This document shows positions 44,001 to 54,284 of a stretch of 64,000 nucleotides of DNA, one piece after another. Made by a program: the position numbers and the translations under genes. The stretch's first letter is position 1. Each line of letters begins with the position of its first letter. This stretch comes from Nannocystis bainbridge (lineage in GTDB: Bacteria > Myxococcota_A > Polyangia > Nannocystales > Nannocystaceae), in contig NZ_JAQNDL010000002.1 in NCBI RefSeq assembly GCF_028368995.1, positions 124,001 to 188,000 of the forward strand. The letters run 5' to 3'. A model generated the notes under the pieces. The model saw only the letters and a list, made by a program, of their open reading frames with translations, ran no database searches and was not told the origin of the DNA.

Positions 44001-46723
44001 GCGCGCTCCGCTACCTCGAGATCGCGTTCCAGTCGGCGCGCGAGACCGGCGACCTCACCTTCGCCTGCTACTGCTGCAATCACTACGTGACCGACCTGCT
44101 GGTCCTCGGCGAGCCGCTCGATCAGGTCGAGCGCGAGACGGAGCGGCGGCTGAAGTTCACGCGCGACGCCAGGTTCGCCGGCTCGTCGCAGGTGCTGATC
44201 GGGATCCAGCGGCTGGTCCGCAACCTCCAGGGGCGGACGTCGAGCCCGGCGAGCTTCGGCGACGAGGCGTTCGACGACGTGGCCTATCAGGCGATGATCG
44301 ACGATTCGCCGTGGCGGGTGGTCGCGTGCTGGTATGCCATCCAGAAGCTGCAGGCGCGGTTCTTGTGGGGTGACCACGCGGGGGCGCTGGCGGCGGGCGA
44401 TCGCGCGGCGCCGCTGCTGTGGTGCTCGCTGGCGCATATCCAGGAGCCGGAGTACTGGTATTATTATGCGCTGGCGCTGGCGGCTTCGGTGTCGGGCGGG
44501 ACGCCGCAGCGGCAGCAGGAGGCGCTCACGGTGCTCGCGCGGCACGAGGCGAAGCTGGCCGGGTGGGCGGCAGCGGGTCCGGAGAACTTCGGCCACAAGC
44601 ACGCGCTGGTGGCCGCCGAGATCGCCCGACTCGAGGGCCGGGACCACGACGCGCTGGCTTGCTACGACCGCGCGATCGCGGGGGCGCGCGCGCACGGCTT
44701 CGTCAACAATCAGGCGGTCGGCGACGAGCTGCTGGCCGGCTTCTACCGCGAGCGCGGGCTGGCGGCGCTGGCGGTGACGCACTTGCGGGCCGCCCGGGCC
44801 GGCTACGCGCGGTGGGGGGCGCACGGCAAGGTCCGCCAGCTCGACGCGCAGGATCCGGGCGCGATCGACGTCGGCCAGCGCCGCGGCGGATTCGGCGACA
44901 CGGTCACGGCGGAGCACATCGATCTGCTGGCGGTGGCCCAGGCGTCGCAGTCGATCTCCAGCGAGATGGTGGAGGAGAAGCTGCTCCGCCGGCTGCTCGC
45001 GGTGGTGCTCGAGCAGAGCGGGGCGCGTACGGCCCACCTGATCGCGGTCCGGCACGGCGAGCTGACGCTGACGGCGAGCGCGACGCTCGACGAGTCAGGG
45101 ATGCGCGCCGATCTGCGACCGCGAGGCCCCGGCGAGCTGGGTCGCGTGGTGCCGTCGTCGATCGTGCAGTACGTCCACCGCACCGGCGAGCAGGTGCTCC
45201 TCGACGACGCGCGCGCCGACCCGGGTCGATTTGGCCGCGACGAGTACGTGGCGCAAGCGCAGCCGCGCTCGCTGCTGTGCTTCCCCATCCGCCGCCGCGG
45301 GGCGGTGCAGGATGTCCTCTGTCTCGAGAACAGCCTGGTCCCGAGCGCGTTCCGCCGCGAGCAGCTGACGGTGCTGGAGCTGCTCGCGGCCCAGGCGGCC
45401 ATCTCGCTGGAGAACGCGACGCTGCTGGCCCAGGAGCAGGCGGCCCGCCAGGCGGCCGAGGCGGACCAGCGGCGCGCGACGTTCCTCGGCGACGCGAGCA
45501 AGCTGCTCGGCGAGTCGCTCGATCACGAGGAGGTGCTGCATCGATTGGCCGATATGTGCGTGCGATCGTTCGCCGACTGGTGCGTCATCGATGTCGTCGA
45601 GGACGGCGCGATCCGCCGCTTGACGTGGCCGCCGGCCGATCCGGCGCAGGCGGCCCTGCTGGCCGAATTGCGCTCGCGCTACCCGCCGGGCATGCATTCG
45701 CCGCACCCGTCCGCGCACGCGATCCGTACCGGCGAGGCGCTCCGCCTCGAGAGGAGCGAGGAGACGCTGACGCGCTACTGCGTCGACGCGGGCCACGCCC
45801 GGATCCTGCGCGAGCTCGGGGTCGAGTCGGCGATCGTCGCGCCGCTGACGGTGGGCTCGCGGATCGTCGGCGCCATCACGCTCGCCTCGGCTCGGCCGGG
45901 CTTCCGCTACGCGCCCGCGGACCTCGAGCTGCTGATCGAGCTGGCCCGGCGCGCGGCGATCGCGATCGACAACGCCCGGCTGTATCGCCAGACCCAGGCG
46001 GCGCTGCGGCTGCGCGACGAGTTCCTGTCGGTCGCCTCGCACGAGCTGCGCACGCCGATGACATCGCTGACGCTCGCGCTGCAGACGCTCGCCAGGCGGA
46101 CGCCGGCCGGCACGCCGCTCGATCCGCAGGTGGCGGGCAAGCTGATCGACCTGGCCATCCGGCAGTCGGGGCGGATGAACCGTCTGATCGGCGACCTCCT
46201 CGATGTCTCGCGCATCGAGACCTGGCAGCTGGCGCTGGCGCTGGCGGAGGTCGAGCTGTGCGGCCTGGTGCGCGAGGTCGTGGCCCGGTTCCAGCCCGAC
46301 CTGGTGCGCGCCCGGAGTGCCGCGAAGATCCGCGCCGAGGGGCCGGTGATCGGCCGCTGGGACCGTTCGCGGATCGAGCAGGTCATCTCCAACATTTTGG
46401 CCAACGCGGCCAAGTTCGGGGCCGGCGCGCCGATCGAGATCGCGGTCGAGCGGGTCGACGATGTCGCGCGGGTGACGGTCCGCGACCACGGGATCGGCAT
46501 CGAACCGGACCGCATGCCGCGGATCTTCGAGCGCTTCGAACGCGGCGTGTCGGCCCAGAACTACGGCGGACTGGGGCTGGGGCTGTACATCGCCCGGAGG
46601 ATCGTCGAGGGTCACGGCGGCTCGCTGCGCGCCACCAGCACGCCGGGCGAGGGCTCGACCTTCACGCTCGAGCTGCCGTGCGAGCGGTCGCCGGGCGCGG
46701 CGGAGGGGGGCCTCGCGGCATGA
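41024..46723 (+). CDS. Giant kinase-AAA-GAF-histidine kinase signalling protein
   Basis: A 1,899-residue cytoplasmic multi-domain sensor. Residues about 11-280 form a Ser/Thr-kinase-like domain: K41, HMDLRPDN (130-137) and NLG (151-153) in place of DFG, so it may be a pseudokinase. The STAND/AAA ATPase has Walker A GYSGIGKSS (333-341) and Walker B-like ALFLDDLQWVD (about 454). A long helical TPR-like region follows, then two GAF domains (about 1305-1460 and 1486-1646), the phosphoacceptor helix SHELRTP (H1673), and an HATPase with a glycine-rich lid (GLGLGLYIARRIVEGHGG). Many cyanobacteria and myxobacteria have this architecture. ATG 41024 was chosen; GTG 40988 is in frame. It overlaps its response regulator by 4 bp. 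Confidence 0.9.
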   Translation: MGDAGTADPAKYLVTGLLRESSGACIYRAVRVEDDRAVVIKTVDPRLCPARELERLRAEYELGRALDLAVTVKPIALDTYRGLPALVLEHFDGVFLEQLLTTEPLAIERFLTLAIAIAGAVEALHRRDVVHMDLRPDNIVVDPERGEVKLANLGSPGTLQDASRPAQSPGIPTESLAYMSPEQTGRLNRPLDCRTDLYSLGVTFYRMLTGRLPFRARDPLEWVHCHLARRVTPPASLRPAVPAAVSAIVVKLLAKVAEDRYQSARGLRCDLERCLAEWREHGRVEAFPLGEDDLSERPSEPQELVGRERELAALTGAFEAMLETGAPGLVCVSGYSGIGKSSLVHRLRRPIAQARGYFLAGKFDQYQRGIPYATISQAFRGLVHDILAEPEARVGEWRARLTAALGLNARLCVDIIPELALIVGEQPPVSELSGTEAQLRFHRVFRQFVAVFAAREHPVALFLDDLQWVDPASLALLVDLITHPDVHHFLWIAAYRDNEVTTGHPLLAALDEVRAAKVPVRVIELAPLTEENVVAIVSATFGGRVRGAEDLARLVHDKTGGNPFFALQFLSMLHREGLVALDLSSGTWSGDLPRIRAKTSTSNVAELVVGNLQQLSASAQEALELAACLGGVTEVELLAALGGRSAEAVQGDLKAAVRAGLMLRDGDAYKFAHDRVQEAAFSLMPAHERAAVHLRVGRLLLDRLSHEQLEARVFEVAGHFERGGHLLDGAEERVRVAEVQLAAGRKARASTAYAAAVRYFSAGIELLGPEAWAEQHALAFALGFGQAECEYLQGRFEAAEERFAALFERARTRGERAEIRRVEVDLFTSRQELRTAVERGLDGLRLLGVEVAPHPTRAQVLAEVQAIWDAMGERRIEDLIDLPPLTDPDMRAALAILAVLFAPTLNTDPHLPALCYCRMVEISLRHGNGDGSALGYAYFGMVLGPAFGRYHAGYRFGELGYALAERSGVMAYRAKLHFIFGDCIRFWTRHLRGALRYLEIAFQSARETGDLTFACYCCNHYVTDLLVLGEPLDQVERETERRLKFTRDARFAGSSQVLIGIQRLVRNLQGRTSSPASFGDEAFDDVAYQAMIDDSPWRVVACWYAIQKLQARFLWGDHAGALAAGDRAAPLLWCSLAHIQEPEYWYYYALALAASVSGGTPQRQQEALTVLARHEAKLAGWAAAGPENFGHKHALVAAEIARLEGRDHDALACYDRAIAGARAHGFVNNQAVGDELLAGFYRERGLAALAVTHLRAARAGYARWGAHGKVRQLDAQDPGAIDVGQRRGGFGDTVTAEHIDLLAVAQASQSISSEMVEEKLLRRLLAVVLEQSGARTAHLIAVRHGELTLTASATLDESGMRADLRPRGPGELGRVVPSSIVQYVHRTGEQVLLDDARADPGRFGRDEYVAQAQPRSLLCFPIRRRGAVQDVLCLENSLVPSAFRREQLTVLELLAAQAAISLENATLLAQEQAARQAAEADQRRATFLGDASKLLGESLDHEEVLHRLADMCVRSFADWCVIDVVEDGAIRRLTWPPADPAQAALLAELRSRYPPGMHSPHPSAHAIRTGEALRLERSEETLTRYCVDAGHARILRELGVESAIVAPLTVGSRIVGAITLASARPGFRYAPADLELLIELARRAAIAIDNARLYRQTQAALRLRDEFLSVASHELRTPMTSLTLALQTLARRTPAGTPLDPQVAGKLIDLAIRQSGRMNRLIGDLLDVSRIETWQLALALAEVELCGLVREVVARFQPDLVRARSAAKIRAEGPVIGRWDRSRIEQVISNILANAAKFGAGAPIEIAVERVDDVARVTVRDHGIGIEPDRMPRIFERFERGVSAQNYGGLGLGLYIARRIVEGHGGSLRATSTPGEGSTFTLELPCERSPGAAEGGLAA

Positions 46724-47130
46724 CGGACGGCGATCAAGCGGGCGGCCTGGTGCTGGTCGTCGACGACGATCTGGACGTGTGCGAGACGCTGCAGACGGTG
46801 CTCGAGGTGTCGGGCTATCGGGTGGTGGCCGCGAGCAACGGCCGCGAAGCGTTGATGACGCTGCGCAGCGGGGTCCGCCCCTGCCTGGTGCTGCTCGACC
46901 TGATGATGCCGGTGATGAACGGGATCGAGTTCCGCGCCGAGCAACGCGGCGATCCGAAGCTCGCGGAGGTGCCGGTGGTGGTGGTGTCGGGCGATCACGG
47001 CGTGGCCGAGAAGGCGACGGCGATGGGCCTCGAAGGGTTGAGCAAGCCGATCGACATCGACGACCTGCTGCAGGTGGTGGGCCGCTTCTGCGGGCCCCCG
47101 GCGTGCACGTGCGGAGGGGCCGGGGAGTAG
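46720..47130 (+). CDS. Stand-alone response regulator receiver protein
   Basis: A 136-residue receiver domain. The acidic pocket is VVDDD (15-17), the phosphoacceptor is D60 in VLLDLMMP, and the conserved Lys is in GLSKPIDIDDLL (K109). It has no output domain, so it probably signals by protein contact. It overlaps the giant histidine kinase by ATGA and is its obvious phosphorylation partner. It ends in a small Cys-containing tail (ACTCGG). Confidence 0.9.
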   Translation: MTDGDQAGGLVLVVDDDLDVCETLQTVLEVSGYRVVAASNGREALMTLRSGVRPCLVLLDLMMPVMNGIEFRAEQRGDPKLAEVPVVVVSGDHGVAEKATAMGLEGLSKPIDIDDLLQVVGRFCGPPACTCGGAGE

Positions 47131-47143
47131 CTGATTCGCGCGC

Positions 47144-47174
47144 TTGACAACTAATAAGCATTGGCTTATGAGTT
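47144..47174 (+). promoter_or_regulatory. Promoter with overlapping operator palindrome for the ArsR-type regulator
   Basis: A -35 TTGACA (47144-47149) and a -10 TATGAG (47167-47172) are 17 bp apart. A 26-bp palindrome, AACTAATAAGC-ATTG-GCTTATGAGTT (47149-47174, one mismatch between 11-bp arms), covers the spacer and the -10. Transcription would start about 47178-47179, at the ATG itself, giving a leaderless mRNA. The AT-rich sequence stands out against its surroundings. Autorepression by the ArsR product is the natural reading. Confidence 0.72.
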
Positions 47175-47178
47175 GGAC

Positions 47179-47508
47179 ATGCAGAGCGCGGCCGTGCTCG
47201 AGGACAGGGTTTTCCAGGCGCTGGCGGATCCCAGCCGTCGGGCCATCTTCGAGTCGCTCACGCGGGGCGAGGCGGCGGTGAAGGACCTCACCGCGCGCTT
47301 CGACATCTCGCAGCCCGCGGTGTCGCAGCACCTCGCCACGTTGAAGGACGCCGGCCTGGTCAACGGCCGGCGCGAGGGGCGTTGCGTCTACTACCGGGTC
47401 GAGCCGCGCGGCATGAAGCCTCTCATCGACTGGATCGAACACTACCGTGCCTTCTGGACGGAGCACGTCGATCGCCTCGATCAACTCCTCAAGAGGATGG
47501 AGCCATGA
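47179..47508 (+). CDS. ArsR-family transcriptional regulator
   Basis: A 109-residue winged-helix repressor: VFQALADPSRRAIFESLTRG, recognition helix QPAVSQHLATLKDAGLV, and the wing GRCVYYRVEP. There is no metal-binding CxC motif, so it belongs to the non-metal branch often paired with SRPBCC proteins. The start at ATG 47179 leaves no room for a ribosome-binding site behind the predicted transcription start. It overlaps the SRPBCC gene by ATGA and heads a cassette with a small membrane protein and a UvrA-like ATPase. Confidence 0.88.
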   Translation: MQSAAVLEDRVFQALADPSRRAIFESLTRGEAAVKDLTARFDISQPAVSQHLATLKDAGLVNGRREGRCVYYRVEPRGMKPLIDWIEHYRAFWTEHVDRLDQLLKRMEP

Positions 47509-47945
47509 GTCTCACCGACAAGACCGAAGCATCGCAGACGGAAGCCCTCACCTTCGAATTCGACCTGGCGCACCCGCCCGAGAAGGTGTGGCGCGCGCTC
47601 ACCGACCCGGAGCTGCTCGCGGAGTGGCTCTTGCCCGTGACCGGGTTCCGGCTCGCGCCGGGGGCGGCGTTCACGTTCAAGACACAGGCCTATCCCGGCT
47701 GGGACGGCACCGTGAACTGCCGGCTCGTCGAGATCGAGGCCCAGCGCAAGATCAGCTACACGTGGAGCGTCCCGTTCCTCGACACCGTCGTGACCTTCAC
47801 GATCACGCCGACGACCGCGGGGACGCGGCTGTCGCTGGTGCAGTCGGGCTTCAAGTCGGACCAGAAGCAGGAATTCGGCGGCGCCCGCTACGGCTGGAAG
47901 ATGATGGGCGGCAGGCTCGTCGAGCTGCTCGACAAGATCGCGTGA
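47505..47945 (+). CDS. SRPBCC/AHSA1-type ligand-binding protein
   Basis: A 146-residue START-like protein. The family start FEFDLAHPPEKVWRALTDPE, the KISYTWSV strand and the C-terminal helix YGWKMMGGRLVELL are typical of the AHSA1/SRPBCC superfamily, which binds hydrophobic molecules. It is translationally coupled to the ArsR-type gene (4-bp overlap). In similar cassettes it likely binds the toxic compound that relieves repression; the ligand is unknown. Confidence 0.85.
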   Translation: MSLTDKTEASQTEALTFEFDLAHPPEKVWRALTDPELLAEWLLPVTGFRLAPGAAFTFKTQAYPGWDGTVNCRLVEIEAQRKISYTWSVPFLDTVVTFTITPTTAGTRLSLVQSGFKSDQKQEFGGARYGWKMMGGRLVELLDKIA

Positions 47946-47990
47946 GCCGTCCGCGGCTCGCATCGATGACATGATCAAGGTCGGGCGTGG

Positions 47991-48011
47991 GGGCCACGAT
48001 GTTCGTGGTCC
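47991..48011 (+). promoter_or_regulatory. Small hairpin between SRPBCC and membrane protein genes
   Basis: GGGCCACGA-TGT-TCGTGGTCC pairs at 8 of 9 positions, in the 158-bp gap. There is no T-run, so it is more likely an mRNA-stability or attenuation structure than a full terminator. Confidence 0.4.
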
Positions 48012-48103
48012 ACGCGTCCCGTGCCCATGTACTGGGGTCGATCGGCGAGGCGCTCGGGTCCTCGTCGTGACTCCGCTTCACGCGTGTTCACAAGGAGGTT
48101 GCA

Positions 48104-48322
48104 ATGCGAACGAACAACTGGATTCGGCAGACCCATCGCTGGCTGTCGATCGCCTTCACGGTGGCTGTGCTCGTCAACATCATCGCCATGGGCGTCGGCT
48201 CGCAGGCGGTCTGGATCGGCCTCGTGGCCCTGTTTCCGTTGATCCTGCTGATGATCAGCGGGCTCTACCTGTTTGTGCTGCCGTACCTCGCCAAGGGACG
48301 CGGCGCCGCGGCTCGCGGGTGA
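48104..48322 (+). CDS. Small two-helix membrane protein of the ArsR cassette
   Basis: A 72-residue protein with a strong ribosome-binding site, AAGGAGG, 5 bp before ATG. TM1 (SIAFTVAVLVNIIAMGV) and TM2 (IGLVALFPLILLMISGLYLFV) are joined by a short loop; the N-terminus MRTNNWIRQTHRWL is basic. Similar small proteins accompany ArsR-SRPBCC genes, but their role is not known to me. Confidence 0.78.
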   Translation: MRTNNWIRQTHRWLSIAFTVAVLVNIIAMGVGSQAVWIGLVALFPLILLMISGLYLFVLPYLAKGRGAAARG

Positions 48323-48369
48323 CCTGCGAAGTCAATCCGCACTTGACACTCCCCTGAGACTCGACGTTC

Positions 48370-50766
<2,397 letters not shown>

Positions 50767-50778
50767 GCTCGGAGGCGA

Positions 50779-50800
50779 GTGAGCGTCCCTGGACGCTCAC
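50779..50800. terminator. Hairpin between convergent genes
   Basis: GTGAGCGTCC-CT-GGACGCTCAC, perfect 10-bp arms, 13 bp after the UvrA-like stop in the convergent gap. The GGACG core differs from the GGACA dyad family. It may stop both transcripts. Confidence 0.55.
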
Positions 50801-50865
50801 CGCGTGAGGCCGCGGCTCGCCGCGGAGTCGCGGATTGCCGGCGCTCCGTGGGCGCCCGCGGCTGC

Positions 50866-52722
50866 TCACGAGGGGTGCGTGGTCGAGGCTGGGGGAGCGT
50901 CGCGGAGGCGGGCCGGGAGGCCGACGCGCCAGAGGCTCGCCTGCAAATGCCAGCGCGCGCCCCCGTCGAGCTCCTGGGCGTCGAGGAAGGCGGTGATACG
51001 CGCGGGACCCAGCTCGGTGCAGCGCTTGACGGCTTGCTCGTGCTCGCGGGCTCGCTTGCGATCGGCCCACGGTTCGAGATCGTCGGCGCGGTGCAACATC
51101 GCCAGCCACAGCCGCGGGAGGGCCGCGGCGGGCAGTGACTCACTGCTGCGCTCGAGGGAGCGGCGGGCTGCGTCCGCGAGCTCGCGCGCGGCGTCGATGC
51201 GGCTCGCGGGCGCCCCCTCGAGGACGGGCAGTTGGTCGAGCCACTCGAGCGTCGCAACCACGCCGAAGGCGAGGTGGAAGGTCGGCGAGGCGAGGACCGG
51301 CGATTCGGCGAGCGCGCGGCCGAACGCGAGGATGATGCGAGGCTCGCGGGTGCGCTCCAGCAGGTCGAAGAGGTGCTCGCAAGCGAGATCGCGGACGGGG
51401 GCGCGGGGCGTCGCGCGGAGGGTCGCCATGGCCGCGTCGGCCCGCTTGCGGACGGCCGCGCGGCGTTTGGCCTCGCCGTCGTCGCGGTGGACGCTGGCGG
51501 CGAACAGCAGATCGACGGCCGCGTCGGCCGTGTCGCCGCGGGCCAGCGCGACGGCGGCCCGGCGTTCGGCGAGCTCGCGCGCGAGGTCGAGGAACCACCA
51601 GTCGCGCTTCTGCTTGCGGGCCGCGGCGAGCAATTGCTCGAGCTCCGCCGCGAGCCCGCCGGCGCCCTGCGGGGCGAGCTCGGCGAGGATCGCCGGCACC
51701 TCGGGTTGCTCGCCGGCGATCAGCGATCCGACGACCGCCGCCGCGTCGACGGTCGGCAGGGCGCGGAACTCGTCCCGCGTCCACACGCGCAATTCGCCGG
51801 CGTCGCCCTCGCAGAGCAGCGTGCCGCCGGCCGCGAGCGCGACGCGAGCCGCGGGCTTCGGCAACTGACGCGCGACCCGGCGACCCTGCGCGTCGACGAC
51901 CTCGACGAGCTGTGACCGGGCGCGCACGGCCGCCCAGCCGTTGGCGGCGAAGCAGGCGTGCTGCGGCGCGAACGGGACGGACAGCCAGGTGATCGCGGGG
52001 GTGCGGCCGCCGAGGCGCACGAGCGCCAGCGCGTCGGCGGTGCCGAGGAGCAGCTCGCGCTCGCGGACGGCGAAGATCCGCGGCGCGACCAGGCGCTTGT
52101 CATCGAAGCGGACCTCGGCGCCGCGATCGGGGCGCAGGAGCGCCTCCCCGGTCGCGCCGAAGATCACCAGCGCGCCGTCGACGAGGGCCAGCGCCGCGGC
52201 GGTGACATCGAGCGGGAGCTCGCGCGCGCCGGCAGGCGTGACCTCGAACAGCCGCGAGCCGGAGGCAGCCCTTCGTCGCGCGCCGCGAGGCTTCCGCTCG
52301 TCCGCCGCCGGGCTGACGCAGGCGAGGACGCGGGGCGCGGTGGCGTCGACGGCGAGCGCGACGAGCTCGGGCAAGCCGGCCTCGTCATCCCACTCCAGCG
52401 GGAGCGCGCCGCGGAGCTCCAGCTCGCCTGCGGGCCCGAAGCGCTCGATCCAGAGCTGCTGCTCGTCCCAGTACACGATCGCAAACGAGCGGCCGTCGGC
52501 GGCGTGGGCGAGCGCGAGGACCTCGCCGTGATAGGTGTCGCCGTCGCGCACGACGCGGCGGCGCCAGCGATCGCCGTCGCGTCGGTGATGCACGACGTCG
52601 CCGCCGCGGTGGTGCGGCACGAAGGCGTGGACGGCGACCAGTGATTCGCCGACCGGCAGCAGGTCGAGCAGCGCAGGGCTGCGGACGCCCGAGCGGAGGA
52701 TGGTTCGGGGGCGAGTGGGCAT
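50866..52722 (-). CDS. Unrecognised protein: beta-propeller-like N-half, helical C-half
   Basis: A 618-residue protein without a signal peptide. The first 350 residues contain short beta-strand repeats with alternating hydrophobics (LLPVGESLVAVHAFV, ARELPLDVTAAALALVDGAL, LLLGTADALALVRLGG), suggesting a WD-like or propeller fold. The rest is helical (LAAELEQLLAAARKQKRDWWFLD...). No enzyme motif is seen. Start ATG 52722, 35 bp after the stop of the minus-strand lipoprotein gene upstream; co-transcription is likely. Confidence 0.6.
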   Translation of the reverse strand: MPTRPRTILRSGVRSPALLDLLPVGESLVAVHAFVPHHRGGDVVHHRRDGDRWRRRVVRDGDTYHGEVLALAHAADGRSFAIVYWDEQQLWIERFGPAGELELRGALPLEWDDEAGLPELVALAVDATAPRVLACVSPAADERKPRGARRRAASGSRLFEVTPAGARELPLDVTAAALALVDGALVIFGATGEALLRPDRGAEVRFDDKRLVAPRIFAVRERELLLGTADALALVRLGGRTPAITWLSVPFAPQHACFAANGWAAVRARSQLVEVVDAQGRRVARQLPKPAARVALAAGGTLLCEGDAGELRVWTRDEFRALPTVDAAAVVGSLIAGEQPEVPAILAELAPQGAGGLAAELEQLLAAARKQKRDWWFLDLARELAERRAAVALARGDTADAAVDLLFAASVHRDDGEAKRRAAVRKRADAAMATLRATPRAPVRDLACEHLFDLLERTREPRIILAFGRALAESPVLASPTFHLAFGVVATLEWLDQLPVLEGAPASRIDAARELADAARRSLERSSESLPAAALPRLWLAMLHRADDLEPWADRKRAREHEQAVKRCTELGPARITAFLDAQELDGGARWHLQASLWRVGLPARLRDAPPASTTHPS

Positions 52723-52757
52723 GCGACCTCGCCATTGTATGGCGCGAGGCCGTCCGG

Positions 52758-54221
52758 TCAGTCGAGTCGGCCGTGCCAGATCGATCGGTCGCCGACCTGG
52801 TACTGGCCGCACACCGCGAACTCGAGCGCGCCGGCCTGGCCCTGCTGATAGGTTGGAGATTCGACGTAGATGGCCGAGGGCGCGGCGAAGCCGGGGCCGG
52901 GGCTGGCGACCTCGAGGACCTCGGCGTCCGCCCACGCGACCGGGCCGCCCGGCGCGGGGGCCCGCAACAGCTCGACGCCCTGGCCACTGAGGCTGCCGCG
53001 GATCAGCCACAGGGGAGCGCCGGCCGGCCGGGCGAAGCGGGCGCGGTAGGTGTCGGCGAACACGTGCAGCGGGGAGGTGTGGGTGTCCCAGGCGGCGCCG
53101 GCGGGGCGGTGGTAGTAGGCGACGACGTCGTCGAAGTAGGCCAGCACGTGGGTGTCGCCGGCCGGATCGTGGAACAGATCGGCGCCGCTCTGGACCTGGG
53201 CGGCTGGATCGGGTGGCTCCAAGGACATGTACTTCGGGACCTGTCCCATGGTGACATCGGCGACCACCGCGGCGTAGCTGCCGTCGGGGTAGTTGCCGGT
53301 GAAGGTCTGGCCGACCAGCGCCAATTCGCCGCCGGGCGTGGCCATGGCGTGCACGTAGCCGAGGTCGTTGGCGCCGCCGAGATCGACCTGGACCGGGCCG
53401 TTCCAGCCGCCGCCGTAATTGTACGTGTAGATCCATTGACCGGGCCCGCCGCCCGCGCCGACGACGGTAAACCACACGACCCGCGCGCCCGGGCCGAGCA
53501 CCGCGGCGCCGACGTAATTGGAGGAGGGCGGGGTGGTGTAGACATTGCCGCTGACGAGCACCGCGTTGCAGGCCCGCAGCGCCGGATCGGCGGTGTCCAG
53601 ATAGCACTCCTCGAGGAACTGCTGCTGAATGTTGACGCCGTAGGTGTAGAGCATCGAGCCGACGAGGATGCTGGCGGCGTTCTGCTGCACGCCGTCGGTG
53701 TGCGGCTGCTCGGCGACGAGGCTCCACGCGGGTTCGTCGGGGCCGCGGCGGAAGTAGCGGATGGTGCGGTTGTGAAGCACGTCCTCGCCGGCGTCGACGT
53801 GGAACCACAGGCTGCCGTCGGGCGCGCGCATGAGGCCGCGCAGGTGCGGGCCCCAGCCGCCGTGCATCTCGACGTAGGCGCGGTTGTCGTCGGTGATGAG
53901 CGTCAGCGCGACGTTCGGCGGCGGCTCGGTCCCGGTGGTGCTCGTTGTTGAAGTGTCGGTGGTGGCAGTGCCCGTGGTGGTTGCATCGGGCCCGTCGCTG
54001 GTGGTGGTGGGAGCCGCGGTGGTGGTCGTGCTGGTCGTCGTCGTGGTGTCGGCGCTGGTGCTGGGCGGAGCGGTCGCGGTGGTGGTCGTGGTCGTCGGTG
54101 TGTCGGTGGTGCCCGCGTCGCCGGCGGGGCAGGCGGTGAGCCCCACGGCGAGGCATGCACCTGCGGCCAGGCCGGCGAGGGTTTCACGAGGGGGGCGCAG
54201 GCCAGCCGCGGCGAGGGTCAT
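52758..54221 (-). CDS. Lipoprotein with sialidase/propeller-like body
   Basis: A 487-residue lipoprotein (lipobox GLTAC, Cys31). A long Thr-rich linker (about 35-100; TTTTT and similar) precedes a region of repeated Trp/Tyr/Gly strands (LWFHVDAGEDVLHNRTIRYF, WIYTYNYGGGWNGPVQVDL, AAVVADVTMGQVPKYMSL). This pattern fits a beta-propeller of the sialidase or galactose-oxidase-like kind; no catalytic residues are assigned. The start at 54221 is fixed by the signal peptide. A dyad (53222-53250) lies in the body. Confidence 0.72.
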   Translation of the reverse strand: MTLAAAGLRPPRETLAGLAAGACLAVGLTACPAGDAGTTDTPTTTTTTATAPPSTSADTTTTTSTTTTAAPTTTSDGPDATTTGTATTDTSTTSTTGTEPPPNVALTLITDDNRAYVEMHGGWGPHLRGLMRAPDGSLWFHVDAGEDVLHNRTIRYFRRGPDEPAWSLVAEQPHTDGVQQNAASILVGSMLYTYGVNIQQQFLEECYLDTADPALRACNAVLVSGNVYTTPPSSNYVGAAVLGPGARVVWFTVVGAGGGPGQWIYTYNYGGGWNGPVQVDLGGANDLGYVHAMATPGGELALVGQTFTGNYPDGSYAAVVADVTMGQVPKYMSLEPPDPAAQVQSGADLFHDPAGDTHVLAYFDDVVAYYHRPAGAAWDTHTSPLHVFADTYRARFARPAGAPLWLIRGSLSGQGVELLRAPAPGGPVAWADAEVLEVASPGPGFAAPSAIYVESPTYQQGQAGALEFAVCGQYQVGDRSIWHGRLD

Positions 54222-54284
54222 GGCGCCATGGTGACGCGTCGCCGGGCGCGAGGGCGCGCCCGGCGACATGCGAAAAAACCGGCG

